Below are positions 1-33,426 of a stretch of DNA of 64,000 nucleotides, in pieces. Both the position numbers and the translations under genes were made by a program. This stretch comes from Plecoglossus altivelis (lineage: Eukaryota; Chordata; Actinopteri; Osmeriformes; Plecoglossidae): positions 558,001-622,000 of the forward strand of contig BROE01000007.1 of NCBI GenBank assembly GCA_036571765.1. Reading direction: 5' to 3'. The notes below the pieces were generated by a model that had not been told where the DNA came from, did no database searches, and worked only from the letters and a program-made list of their open reading frames with translations. Each line of letters begins with the position of its first letter. The first letter of the stretch is position 1.

Positions 1-1310
1 TCCTGTAGTTTTTCACCAGGTTTGCACACACTGCAGGAGGGATTTTGGCCCATTCCTCCACACAGATCTTCTCTAGATCAGAGTTTGAGCTCCCTCCAAA
101 GATTCTCTACTAGGTTTGGGTCTGGAGACTGGCTAGGCCATGCCAGAACCTTGATATGCTTCTTACAGAGCCACTCCTTGGTTATCCTGGCTGTGTGCTT
201 TGGGTCATTGTCATGTTGGAAGACCCAGCCTTGACCCATCTTCAATGCTCTAACAGAGGAAAGGAGGTTGTTCCCCAAAATCTCTTAATACATGGCCCCG
301 GTCATCCTTTCCTTAATACAGCGCAGTCGCCCTGTCCCATGTGCAGAAAAACATCCTCAAAGCATGATGCTACCACTCCCATGCTTCACAGTAGGGATGG
401 TGTTCTTGGGATGGTACTCATCATTCTTTTTCCTCCAAACACGTTTAGTGGAATTATGACCAAAAAGTTCTATTTTGGTCTCATCTGACCACAGGACTTT
501 CTCCCATGACTCCTCTGGATCATCCAAATGGTCATTGGCAAACTTAAGATGGACCTGGACATGTGCTCGTATTAGCAGGGGAACCTTCCATGCCATGCAT
601 GATTTCAAACCATGACATCTTAGTGTATTTCCAACAGTAACCTTGGAAACGGTGGTCCCAGCTCTTTTCAGGTCATTGACCAGCTCCTCCTGTGTAGTTC
701 TGTGCTGACTTCTCACCTTTCTTAGTATCATTGAGACCCCACGAGGTGAGATCTTGCATGGAGCCCCAGTCCGAGGGAGATTGACAGTTATGTTTAGCTT
801 CTTCCATTTTCTAATGATTGCTCCAACAGTGGACCTTTTTTCACCAAGCTGCTTGGCAATTTCCCCGTAGCCCTTTCCAGCCTTGTGGAGGTATACAATT
901 TTGTCTCTGGTGTCTTTGGACAGCTCTTTGGTCTTGGCCATGTTAGTAGTTGGATTTTTACTGATTGTATGGGGTGGACAGGTGTCTTTATGCAGCCTAC
1001 GACCTCAAACAGGTGCATCTACTGTAGGATAATAAATGGAGTGAAGGTGGACATTTTAAAGGCAGACTAAAAGGTCTTTGAGGGTCAGAATAATCTAGTT
1101 GATAAACAGGTGTTCAAATACTTATTTGCAGCTGTATCATACAGATAAATAGTCCAAAAATCGTATTGTGATTTCTGGATTTCTTTTTAGATTATGTCTC
1201 TCTCAGTGGACATGCACCTACGATGACAATTTAAGAACCCTCCATGTTTTCCAAGTGGGAGAACATGCAAAATAGCAGGGTGTTCAAATACTAATTTTCC
1301 TCACTGTATA
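1..1310 (-). mobile_element. Tc1/mariner DNA transposon, truncated by window edge
   Basis: A Tc1-like element lies on the minus strand. Its 5' (right) end shows the IR/DR layout: a GGTGTTCAAATACT motif occurs near 1110 and again near 1280, as direct repeats about 170 bp apart, the outer one close to the element end at about 1310. The transposase reading frame follows inward. The other end runs off the left edge of the window. The transposase is broken, so the copy cannot move by itself. The family is very common in fish genomes. Confidence 0.9.
22..941 (-). pseudogene. Tc1 transposase pseudogene
   Basis: The frame starts with an ATG at 941 ([16 protein letters not shown]). An N-terminal paired-type helix-turn-helix region follows, then a DDE catalytic domain. 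The three acidic positions can be seen as SDET (first D), HDNDPKH (second D) and NLVENLW (E). Two in-frame stops break the gene: a TGA at 357-359, where the family has Trp, and a TAA near 288. Both pieces are in the same frame. After the ELKL segment the frame reaches a stop, and the expected C-terminal tail continues in another frame, which suggests a small deletion with a frameshift. This is a cut-and-paste transposase relic. Confidence 0.9.
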
Positions 1311-1600
1311 TATATTTGATTGAAAACATCATTGGCATATACTTTAGTGTTCAATTTAACACTTAACATTCTCACTTGGACCAGTCATTCACACTCGGAG
1401 CAAATCATCATCTCTCACTCATTGTCCATCAATAACAGGGTCAAAAATAACAACTCAAAGAGCCCCTTCAACAGCCCTTTCTAAGGGATCAAAGGAGGGC
1501 AATACAAAATGAGATTACGAAGTGCACGTTTTAGGTAAACTAGGACTCTTGGCCTATAGCACAGAGTTTCAGACTGGATGTGCTGTGATGATAGATCAGT
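1311..1600. other. No gene seen
   Basis: AT-rich single-copy-looking DNA between the Tc1 element and the LINE scrap. I see no reading frame, splice-flanked exon or promoter that I can support. The missing first coding exon of plekhm1 could in principle be anywhere from here to 2558 or left of the window. Confidence 0.5.
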
Positions 1601-1609
1601 TCACAGTGA

Positions 1610-2000
1610 CAAAACACACAGATCACTTTGGTCTTGGCAAGTCGTATGTAGTCTCAGGGTGCTGGTTTTGGGGTGGAACCCTCCATGCATGGTGAGGAGC
1701 TTCTGTGTTGAGATGACTCATTAGCTTGCCTTACTCGTTGTGAGAATTTGGTAGTTGCTGCATTCGTTGTGGTTCCTTTAGGGATTGAGAACCCTTCTGT
1801 ATGGACTACCGCCCCTCTCGTGGTCACCATACTACACAGTTCTCAAGTCTGAATGACATTCCGATCTCATTGCTGATGGTTGTGTTGATCAGTGAGTCAA
1901 TGTTTCGCTTGCTCTTTGCGTACAGGTGATGTCATCCATGTAGAGGAGGTGACTGGTGGCCCTGTCAACTACGAAGCTGCCATATAGTCTATCTTCCCTC
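1610..2000 (-). mobile_element. Degraded non-LTR retrotransposon (reverse transcriptase scrap)
   Basis: On the minus strand, going down from 2000, there is a reverse-transcriptase motif block LLYMDDI, then an IGMSFRLE-like block, and further down MHGGFHPKTSTLRL. These blocks belong to a LINE type often annotated as R2-like in animals. Spacing is far shorter than in an intact polymerase, and stops and frameshifts occur, so this is an internally deleted fossil. Clade assignment is from memory of the motifs only. Confidence 0.6.
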
Positions 2001-2160
2001 TTGCACTAAGGGAAATAAGAGTTTCATATCACTCATGGTACTCTGAAGTGTAAATGAGCAGCAGCAAATATACGTAAATCTATGCAATCTTCTTAATTAT
2101 TTATTATTAATAAAGAGAAATATCAGTTGTATAAATTTAAGTATGCATGAAAAATCTCAA
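1999..2160. repeat. Dispersed repeat, copy 1
   Basis: This stretch, with 'actaagggaaat' near 2010 and 'atatcagttgt' near 2121, resembles 22650-22860. Both copies lie inside or just before plekhm1 and share the same order of short blocks. Family unknown. Confidence 0.5.
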
Positions 2161-2186
2161 TGTTTGGATATTGGATATGAGTTTAA

Positions 2187-2267
2187 CCCTGGTACTGCCT
2201 TGGGGTTATTGTGATTCACCTTTTGCACCACAACGGTGGGTCACAGTGACCCAAAGGCAGCACCAGG
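2187..2267. repeat. Short palindromic foldback element, copy 1
   Basis: An imperfect inverted repeat with arms of about 33 bp: the left arm reads ccctggtactgcc and the right arm ends ggcagcaccagg. The inner part pairs gtgattcacc with ggtgggtcac. TTAA lies directly at the left edge (2183-2186). A second copy is at 33763-33847. The TTAA and the CCC start recall piggyBac-type nonautonomous elements, but this is an inference. Confidence 0.65.
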
Positions 2268-2558
2268 TCAATAATATGTTTGGTGGTGAAAAAACAGGCC
2301 TAGCTGCAACCGACGCAAGCTTACCTCAATTTTCACAGACATTGTATCACCTCTAGTTACATTATCAGTTTAATTTAACCTTGCAGTGAACTTTACCTCA
2401 AGTCTGAGATTATGATTTCTTTCTGCCTTATTTTCTGCATTGTGTAGTTCAGAGTGGTAAGACTTGGTCATAGAGTCTGAAAGTTGCAACGTTTTGTTTA
2501 AAGCAGTTTCTGGCATCCTATGCGGGAGACTTTCAATAATCAGACGCATTTCTTCTAG

Positions 2559-25000
<22,442 letters not shown>

Positions 25001-25700
25001 CCCACTGAGCTGTGTTCTGTCACAGGGCCCTGTCTACCTTAAAGCAACAGCAACTGAGAAACAACAAGAAAATGTTTGTTATATTATAATCCTTATTAAT
25101 GTTACATGAACTAGTCTGAACTACAATTAAATCAATGAGTTGATGAATGAGTTGAAGCCACTAACGCTTTCATCCAATGTTTGTTTCAAAGTCTTAATAT
25201 ATAAAAAAGGGAAGTGTCATTTTGTTTTTCTGTAGTGGTCAACCAACTAAACTTTAAAAAGCCAATTAATCAAAGACACCTGTCAATCTATTCTATACAC
25301 AAATATACTTTATTGTGTAGCATGCAAGTTTGTTTTGGTTTAATGTTAACCGTATACACCCGCATTAAACCTTGTTGGGAGCTTATAATACCTTTTACAA
25401 CCTGAATGTTTACTTGGTTTGACCTGATCTACAAGATTCATATAAACACTTGCAAAACAAACTACTAGAAACAGTTGCATTCACATATCCTGATTATATT
25501 GTGCCTTCGGTTACTTTGATGTTACAGTCAAGATTTACTGTTGATTGTAGCATTGTGATGCTGTGATGCAATAGAATTGTGCTAAACAGCAATAACAAAT
25601 GATAATAATGTTTCACTGTCTCAACAACATAAATTGTTGTCAATGAATGAAGTCACATTATATTTCCACAGTGTGAATAATAAACGATTGATAAATGAAT
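25001..25700 (+). other. plekhm1: plekhm1 3' UTR with candidate polyadenylation signals
   Basis: AT-rich sequence after the stop codon. An ATTAAA lies at 25126-25131 and a canonical AATAAA at 25679-25684. Either could end the transcript; the second gives a 3' UTR of about 700 nt. Transcript data would decide. Confidence 0.55.
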
Positions 25701-25734
25701 AGCTGAACTCTCCTCACACTAGATGAGCCCCTCC

Positions 25735-26093
25735 TTCCTCCTGAGTGGTTCTTTCTCTACAGTCCGTCTGCAGATGAATGCGCGCCAGTCCTGGACCATC
25801 TACAGCCTGTCCGTCCGTGGGAGTAGGATCTCTCCTTCACTGTGGTTCTCCCTGAGGTTTCTACTTTTTCCCCACATGGTTTTTTTGTAGTTTTTCCTCA
25901 CAGAGAAGGAGGGTCTAAGGACAGGGGATGTTCTGGGACAGTTGTCCATTTGCTAAAATCATATGGACATTGTTTTACTTGCTTTTTTGTTTATTGACCA
26001 ATGATGGAATCTTTGTTGCCCTTCGAGGCAACTGTTGTTGTGATTTTGGGCGTTACAAAAGTAAATTGAATTGAATTGAATTAAACATTCTTA
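25735..26093 (+). repeat. Retroposon-like repeat with (ATTGA)n tail
   Basis: ttctccctgaggtttctact, then ttttttgtagtttttcctca and gtgattttgggcgttacaaa, ending in attgaattgaattgaatt. This order and the pentamer tail are typical of an abundant fish retroposon 3' region. Confidence 0.65.
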
Positions 26094-27500
26094 ATTTTTA
26101 AAAGTATCGGCCATACTTTTTACTAAAGACATGTGAACCATTTAAATATGAGTTACTGTTTTTGAATTCATACTTACAGTTTGACATCCCATTTAGTCAA
26201 TTAACAAAATAAATTAACTAGATGTTGTGTAATTATCTTGGTATGCAGCTAAAGCTGTAAACTATAGCTGACGGTGTTGCACCTAAACGTATTGGCCAGA
26301 CTGTTAATATTAGCCTGGTACCAGACTCTCGTACATTTAATTTCCACAGAGTCTCTGAGACTTATCCATTGCAAATGTTGTTTCCATTAAGGCGGATATT
26401 CTGTTGAAGTTTAAAACTATTGAATCTGTGCGATTTGGATATTTTTCAGATGTGGAAGAACGAGGAGATGACAGAGACGGGACCATTCCACTGACGAGAG
26501 AGATACCCCACACAGTCTATACAATCCACGGGTCCTACAAAAATTCTCTTACTTTGGCAGACATATTCTGTCTAAGATAAATTATAAGCAATTATGGCAA
26601 TAGATACATTCCGAAAAACTGGAGGGCTGTCGCAATTCAATCCGTTACTTGCCTGGTTTGTAATGGTCCAGCTTTGAAGCTCTATCACAGAACACCTACT
26701 TGTAATGTTGGTGTAAATTTTGTTAAAATAGTTTTTCGTAGTATGTACAGACAATTATTATTATTTTAAAAACATACACAAATTATCTTTGCATATAATA
26801 AAGAATTTGAAATGCATATTATTGAATATTCTTACTCCATTTACACAAAACACCTTTTCACAGAATGTTTTATCACTTCTATTATACCTTATATAATCGT
26901 TAAATTGGTTATTGCAATGGAGTCTGGATAAGTTAAATATCCCCCTGAATGAAATTGCATATCCACACTGTTGGAGTACATGATTTTACTCCGTTACATG
27001 TTCACGCACCGAGAGTAGTAAGATGGATCACCAGGATTCAGTATAGTTAAGTTCAATTAAGTTCATTCCCTAACAGTACAATTCTAATACAAATATCCGG
27101 GTCGCTCCAAGGTCCCTAACAGCACACGGCTACGTGCGTCTTATGCTTGGCACAGCAAAGAACGACACCTTTCCTTGGGAGACCCGCAGTAATATAGATA
27201 ACATTATGCATTTAATTGGGACAGGAGCACCTCCGCCTTTGGTGGTGTGCATCCATGGTTCGAGGGCCGTCTTATCTCCTTATGTGGTGGATAGGACCCT
27301 CTTTGTTGCCTCTCTCTCCCAGGTATTTGTTTTAACTCTGCACAGAAAGAAGATAACATTCCCTACTCCCCACATCCCGAGATGAGACAGTGGCATACAT
27401 CATACTGTTCATTATATGTGGACTGTTGACTCCCTCTTGATTCCCACAGTGTGTTACCTTTCTTGCATGATGGAAAAGTACTGTCTGTCTGCCTTACAAA
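26094..27500. other. Intergenic, no supported gene
   Basis: AT-rich DNA. A short plus-strand frame at 27134-27385 (84 codons with stop) shows no recognisable domain and may belong to the decayed element that follows. Confidence 0.4.
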
Positions 27501-27504
27501 TCTT

Positions 27505-27690
27505 ATAGGTCAGCACAAGCAAATCATTGTATCCTTCATTGTTAACATAAGTAAAATCATATGGGTTAGCAAGTGAACCATTATATTCTTCATTATGTAA
27601 TATCATATATTTCCGCATAAGTGAATCATTATATTCTTCATTAGTAAATCATATAGGTTAGCATAAGTGAATCATTATATCCTTCACTCC
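27505..27690. repeat. Degenerate tandem repeat, about 45-65 bp units
   Basis: Three to four units containing cataagtgaatcattatatt and cttcatt, each followed by aatcatat with ggttagc in most. Units differ in length and by point changes. Confidence 0.7.
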
Positions 27691-27719
27691 TCGATAATCT
27701 TAGACTCCCAGGGGGAACA

Positions 27720-29260
27720 ACAAGCATTCATGACCTGGCGCATGTCCCCCAAACCTATGTTCTGTCCAACCAATTGTGACATTAGTTTGATGATTTGTCA
27801 AGCCTCTCCTGTTCACTAAGAACCACCACTTCCCTCCTGTATAGGTCTAACTCCCTCTGTCTGTCTTCCTCCTCCCGCTGTACTTGTTTCTACGCTCTTC
27901 CCCTCTACGCTCTCTGTCTTCCCGCCCTTCTTCGTCACCACCCGCGTTTGTGAGTCCCTCACTAAGCACCGCTATCTGAGTCTCTAAATCTTTTAATGTA
28001 TGTGCCCAGTCAGTCTAAGATTGTTTCAATCCTCCTTCTTGTCTGGATATATCGACTGCCTCCCTCTGAAGCGTTTGTGTTGCTGATTCTCCTCCACTGT
28101 CCCTAGCCTGAGAGGAATGTGTGAAAGTGTGCTTACTATGGATCGAATAAACTTTCTGTCTGTGTCCGTCAAAGGTCCGCCCCCGTCTTCCATGTCACAA
28201 ACTACTTTGCCAGCTAATCGTAACACAGTCATTTGATGAGACATATCTTTCACAGGACATGTATTGTCATATGGAGGTGGGGCGCAAGGGGCGGTAGGTC
28301 CCGCTTCCCCCAGAAAGGGAGCCAAGTCTGGTAATGCCGAGTTGCTTCATAACGTCCACCTGTGTCTGTATCATTTGCTAAGAATGAAAGGACGAGGATT
28401 CGTCCTTTCTCACCGCACACAATGCGGTTGCCACCAAAGCCATATTATGTATACTTTTCCTTATAAACAAGTTGAATCAGGAAAAACTGCCTAATTTCCC
28501 CTTCCTTACTTAGTTATTTCGTTACTTCGTTTCCTTTGTTACTTTACGTAACTTTTCCTTCGTTACTTTTCGTAACTTTTCCTTTGTTACTTCGTTACTT
28601 TCACTTCCTTACTTCGTTACTTTTCCTTCGTTACTTCTCGTTACTTTCATTACTTCCCCCTCATTACATTACTACCTCGTTTAGTGTCTTAAGGCTTTAA
28701 AGTGATTTTCAGCGCCTGAGAAGCGTTTTCTAAGGTTTTCATTGTAACTTGAATGGCTGTTTTTCCACCAACTCTGACTACTTCAGCATGTATATAAAGG
28801 TGGTTTATACATGTGAAAGTGTTCCTTGCAGGAAAATTCTTTGATTCCAGTCAGTAAAATCAATTTTGAACAACTTCAGCTTTTTATGGCCTTAAAGTGA
28901 TTTTCCTTAACGTCCTCCTGTGTCTGTGTCATTTGCCGAGACTGAGAGGACAAGGATTCGTCCTTTCTCACCACACACAATGCCGTTGCCACCAAAGCCA
29001 TATTATCTATACTTTTCCTTCTTTCCTCACTTTCATCTAATTCCTTCTTCAACTTTCTAACATCCAGCCAACGCGCCTTTGCTACTCCTGTCTCAATTGA
29101 TCACAATGAGCACGAACATCAGTCTCCGTCTTCCGCAAACCATCACTCAAAGTGGTCCAAGTGGGGGCTCCCCCCCGCCACTTTTCTTTCTGCAACTTCA
29201 ACCATTGTTTTTTCAGACATTCTTTTTCCTTACTACATTTCTGTTTATACACACCACTAA
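27720..29260 (-). pseudogene. Decayed retroviral Gag-like sequence
   Basis: Read from 29260 downwards on the minus strand, short open blocks line up: a charged, helix-forming block (KKELDESEERRKS, about 29050), a Gln-rich block, then a proline-rich block with PPPY at about 28280 (TAPCAPPPYD), then charged RERRGEERR and a GDMRQVMNACC block near 27740. PPPY is a late-domain motif known from retroviral Gag. Blocks are in different frames with stops, and an insertion and a local duplication split the region. No LTR, protease, polymerase or envelope part was found, so this is an old broken fragment and the assignment is tentative. Confidence 0.35.
28348..29018. repeat. Direct duplication of about 105 bp flanking inserted DNA
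   Basis: 28348-28452 and 28912-29018 share gtgtctgt-tcatttgc, ggattcgtcctttctcacc and gttgccaccaaagccatatt. Between them lie a (GTTACTTC)-like degenerate minisatellite (28505-28680) and a block bounded by a repeated ttaaagtgattttc (about 28698 and 28892). Confidence 0.75.
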
Positions 29261-29833
29261 CAAATTGTCGTTCTAATTCAACAAACAGGAGATTCCACTT
29301 TTCACCATCACGTCACAACCACCCAATTCTGCACACTCGCGGTCAGATTCTCCGTCCATTTTAACCACAAATCTTAACCACAATTCTTCACCACAAATCT
29401 TACCCACAGATCTTAACCACAAATCAAGCAAGAGGCCACAATTACAACAACAACAAAAAATAAAATCCGCCGTTCTACTCCTACTCAGTCCCGCAATCTA
29501 CGCAGCCTAAAAAAAACAAATACGCAACCAAGCACCCAAATCAAGCAAACAAGTAGAGACAATAATAAACAATCAAACGAACCAATAGATACAATAATTG
29601 ATCATTTCTTCACACAGTGTGATTCTAATAGGGAAATATTTGTCCTATTTTAGTCAGGTTAGCAATCACCGGTGTCCATGTATGTCCCTACACTATTCTT
29701 CTGCCTACCTGTATAATTTGGAGTAATAGTCAATGAATCCCTGCCACCGCTCTCCTGTTCTACGCACCTGCTCCTATTCCTAAACCTAGAATTTGGTTCT
29801 TGTTCAATTGTATTTAATGTGGGCCTAGGTTAC

Positions 29834-29977
29834 GGCCAATCCCAATTCTCTGCCTGTACATGTAGCCCTTCCTCTTAGCCTTTAGCCTCGATCAAGACGA
29901 TAATTGGGACAGCCCTTATTCTCACATGAACAATCAAACTAAGGGGAAGGGTTAAGACAGAGAATTGGGATTCACCC
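29834..29977. mobile_element. MITE, 144 bp, long terminal inverted repeats
   Basis: Left ggccaatcccaattctct and right agagaattgggattcacc pair at 16 of 18 positions. Pairing continues inward (gcccttcctcttagcctt against aaggggaagggtt), giving arms of about 45 bp. Noncoding. Confidence 0.8.
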
Positions 29978-30243
29978 TTTGTTTAGGCTAGGATTTTATT
30001 TTTCTGTCAGACGGACCATGACCATACAGAAGATAATTTCTGTTCAAGTTTTCACTGATGTTCTTCCTCATCCTTTTACATTTAATGTGCATGTTCAGTT
30101 AATTGAGGATACTTACTGAAGGTACTTGATACATGTCATTTTTCTTTAAAGTTATTTGCATTCAATAAATTATAGATTAACAGATGACAGGGAAATGAAA
30201 CGGGAAACAGATTATGGGGAAATGAAAACAGCTCCACCCTACG

Positions 30244-30275
30244 TTTTTTTTTTTTTTTTGGGGGGGGGGGGGGGG
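30244..30275. repeat. T16-G16 homopolymer junction
   Basis: Sixteen T directly followed by sixteen G. Such purine/pyrimidine blocks are prone to polymerase slippage and assembly error. Confidence 0.9.
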
Positions 30276-30439
30276 TCCTACCACGGAGGTGTTACACATA
30301 CATGATGTCCTGCCTCTTTCATCTCTTTTTTAAGACAAACACTGCATATGTAAATAAATAAACATATTGTACTCATTCTAATATAATATAAATATATGCA
30401 GGCAGCAATGTTGGATTCCTCTTCAACATTGCAAACCAT

Positions 30440-31270
30440 TTAAAATGGACATGCCACAGACGTTATTAAGAGTACATGCTGCAAGTTTGGTGTGAATGTG
30501 TTTGGTGAGAAAAAGTTTGCTAAGATATAAGACAACTTCCTGTTTGGCGACTCTTAATTCTTAATGCTCCACTATATCTAAGTTCTCTGTCACCATTTGT
30601 CTATCGAGGAGCCCTCACTCACCAAATTCCTTTGGTCATGATTTCTTAAATGTCCAGTCCTCAGTTTAATTTTGCCAAAGAGAAAGAAGATAAAATGACC
30701 AAGCTCTGTTTGATTGGTTCAACTGTATTATTCTGAAGAGGAACTATTTTGTTTAATAATAGAATTATCTGTGATCAAACTATTCACCGAATGGCCACTA
30801 GGCTAAGGAAGGGGTAAGGGTTGGGCCTAATTCAACCCTGTTTTCCAAAATAGTTTTGTGTGTTTAGCTGAGCTCGCATGTGTGTGACAGGAGACTGTGG
30901 CAACGATTAGCTAGCATGAACTGGAGTGAGGGAGAAGGATTTGGTAAAAAAAAAAGCCCTAGCATTTAGCCAAGCATGCACATTTCAAATATTCACCATC
31001 AGTCAACTTTTCATCTTACATTCAACATTTTCTCAGATTTTTTGTACAAAACATTGTCAAGAGTCTTCACATGAACTTACGATGAATCAGCCTATTAGTT
31101 TTTGATTTGCAGTCGTGTAAAGCATTTTTTAGCATTAGCAATGAATTAAATTTCCTTTATTTCAATCAGTTTTGGAGATGTTGCCATGCCATCTCTGCAG
31201 AAGAATTTGATTACCTGTAATGGGCAAATGGTTTTGAAATTCAAATATCCACGAGATAATTTTTGTGAGG
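30440..31270 (-). repeat. Large interspersed repeat B, copy 2 (inverted)
   Basis: Reverse complement of parts of 19440-19900 (agccaagcatgcacatttca, cttttcatcttacattcaac, catttagccaagcatgc). The stretch 30555-30770 also has a direct partner at 32280-32480. Confidence 0.65.
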
Positions 31271-31304
31271 CTTGGTCTGAAACTATCTGCCAAATCTGGT
31301 AAAG

Positions 31305-32276
31305 TTAGCATATTTATGCCCAATCACATATCTATTTTTTACCCTTTCACCTTCCCCTACCCCTATCCTTGCCCCTTGAAACTTAGTGGCAAGGGTAAGG
31401 TGGAAAATATTCCCCTAAGAAATGGGACACTACTACTACAGAGTTACATGTCAGAGATGTGCCGATGTATCACACTTTTCCAAGATGCTGTCCTTCAGCA
31501 GTTGTCCGAATTGCATGGCTTTCAGTATGTAGTACTGTAATGTATAAGCCTTCGGGTTTCTTGAGTGAAGTGAAGTGAAGTGACGTATTGTCAAGTATGG
31601 TTACCCATACTCTAAATTTTACCTCTGCATTTAACCCATCCAAGTGCACACACAGTAGTGAGTAGTGGGCAACCGCACATACACAGTGAACATACACCCG
31701 GAGGTGTCCCTGGTTGATACAGAACATACAATATTATTTATATTGTTGCAATAAGCACAAAACTGAAAGCACTCTTCATTTAACTGTACATGGCGTTCAC
31801 ATTTTCATGGATGTAACCACAAGAAAACAATGCATTATATACCAGACAAGCGGCAAAAGATAATCAAATCCCTTGCCATTGAACCTTTATTTCTGCCATG
31901 TTATGCTGTCACTCTGTATCAGAAATGAAAATATTGTGGTACTATCGCCCTGCAGTCAGTAACGTTAGCAAACTTTAACAATTGCAAACATGTCTTTGGA
32001 AAATGTGAACGTAAATATTGCAAGAATACATTTTAGATAAAACAAACAACTCTTTGTTGTTAAAATCCTTGTAAAAGGTGTAAGCAAGGAATCTACTCAT
32101 ACCCCTTTGTTTTAAGTGTTGTCCTGAGAAACCTTAGTTTAAAGGGCTATCTGGCCTTACCTCTACGACTCCAGCCAAAAGAGAATCGAGACACCCCTAC
32201 CCCTTCACGTGATCACGCAAATTGAAGGGGTAGGGGTAAAGTGAATGGCTAAGGGGTAGAAATGAGATTAGGCCCT
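31305..32276 (+). mobile_element. TIR element family A, copy 2, with nested insert
   Basis: Left end gcccaatcacatatctattt and right end aaatgagattaggcc are imperfect inverted repeats, continuing through CCCCTACCCCT and AGGGGTAGGGG blocks. The body matches copy 1 at 9165-9710 in the same orientation. About 970 bp, no coding frame; likely a nonautonomous DNA transposon. A 137-bp insert at 31563-31699 is absent from copy 1. Confidence 0.75.
31563..31699. mobile_element. Nested short insertion inside TIR element
   Basis: Starts with gagtgaagtgaagtgaagtg and contains tctgcatttaacccatccaa, a common fish repeat sequence. Copy 1 of the host element reads straight across this point (caggtttcctcaggcgtccc), so the empty site is known. 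Confidence 0.75.
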
Positions 32277-32640
32277 CTCTTTTTTAGTCTGTTCTTAATG
32301 GACCACTATGTTTAAGGAAACCTTTGTGTCACCAACTGTCTATGGAGGAACCCTCACTCACCTAATTGCTTTGGTCCTGCTTTCTTAAAAGTCCAGTCCG
32401 TAGTTTAATGGTGCCAAAGAAGAAGATAACATCCCCAAGCTGTGTTTGGTAGTTTTGACTTGAACATTGTGAAGAAGACCTAAACTAGGGCATGTTCCAT
32501 CAAGTCTGCTTAAAAACAATGGAAAAAAGGATTTATTCCTCCGGATTTATTCCTCCGGTAGAATTCCCCCTACGGGAGGAATCCTAATAATCTTAAAGTT
32601 GAAAAGCACAGGGAGTTGTATGACCCTCAGAATCCATTTT
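32277..32640 (+). repeat. Repeat related to 30555-30770 plus TCCTCC hairpin
   Basis: The block accctcactcacctaattgc, then cttaaaagtccagtccgtag, resembles 30605-30690. At 32530-32586 the hairpin module occurs doubled (tcctccggatttattcctcc; ctacgggaggaatcc). Confidence 0.65.
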
Positions 32641-32766
32641 AAAAGGACATGTACAGAAGTATCAGTGCTGGGATGCTGTTGTGGTGGCTATTGGAATAAA
32701 ATGTTTCCTATATATTCCCTATACGATGTTTATGTATCATGTCAGCATTACATGAGAAAAACATAG

Positions 32767-33018
32767 GTGAAAGGTTTGGTGACCGGAGTGGAGAAATATG
32801 CGTCTGGTGTGAACAGCTTTACACCATTTTAAGCCAATTGTGGCACTTCGCGGCGCCTCAGACCGCTTCACAGCCGGTGTTCTCCAGGCATAAAGTGAAA
32901 GGCTTGGTAACCGGTGCGGAGAAATGCACGTGTGTTGTGAACAGCCTTGCACCATTTGTAGCCGATAGTGGTGCTTTGTGACACCTCAGGGCGCTTCGCA
33001 GCCAACGTGTCTCTAGTC
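32767..33018 (+). repeat. Tandem duplication, period 128 bp
   Basis: gtgaaaggtttggtgaccgg at 32767 recurs as gtgaaaggcttggtaaccgg at 32895. The rest of the unit (gtgaacagc, caccattt, cgcttc, cagcc) follows in the same order. The two units are diverged, with about three quarters of bases alike by eye. Confidence 0.85.
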
Positions 33019-33426
33019 TAATACTGAAGGCAAGCTGACATCGTTGTTGTTGGGCGAGCAGTGAATTCCCTAATAAGTGCAAAAGAATGTAAATCCCAAT
33101 CTTAAGCAACTCGGGACCAATCAAGACTAAGAAGAATATGTAGGGACAAGCGTTGTCTATGTAATCCAAATATTGAGGAAGACTTAGGGGTGGGAAAATT
33201 ATGAAGAAATAAATGTATGTGTGATAAATCTATATTGCTCTGAGGGTAAATCTTGTCACTCAAAAAAGGGTCTCACAGAAAACTTACATTTAATGTCTCT
33301 AAGATATTATAATTCTAATTATACAAATGTTAAATAGAAGAAGAAAGGAAACAGAAATAGACATTACATGACCCTGCTGTTTAACCAGCCATTACACATT
33401 TGCTATCCATTTTGTTTATAATCTGA

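Noticed and set aside
27505..27690. CRISPR-like regular repeats
   Set aside because: Units vary in length and sequence, there are no spacers and the DNA is vertebrate; it is a degenerate tandem repeat.
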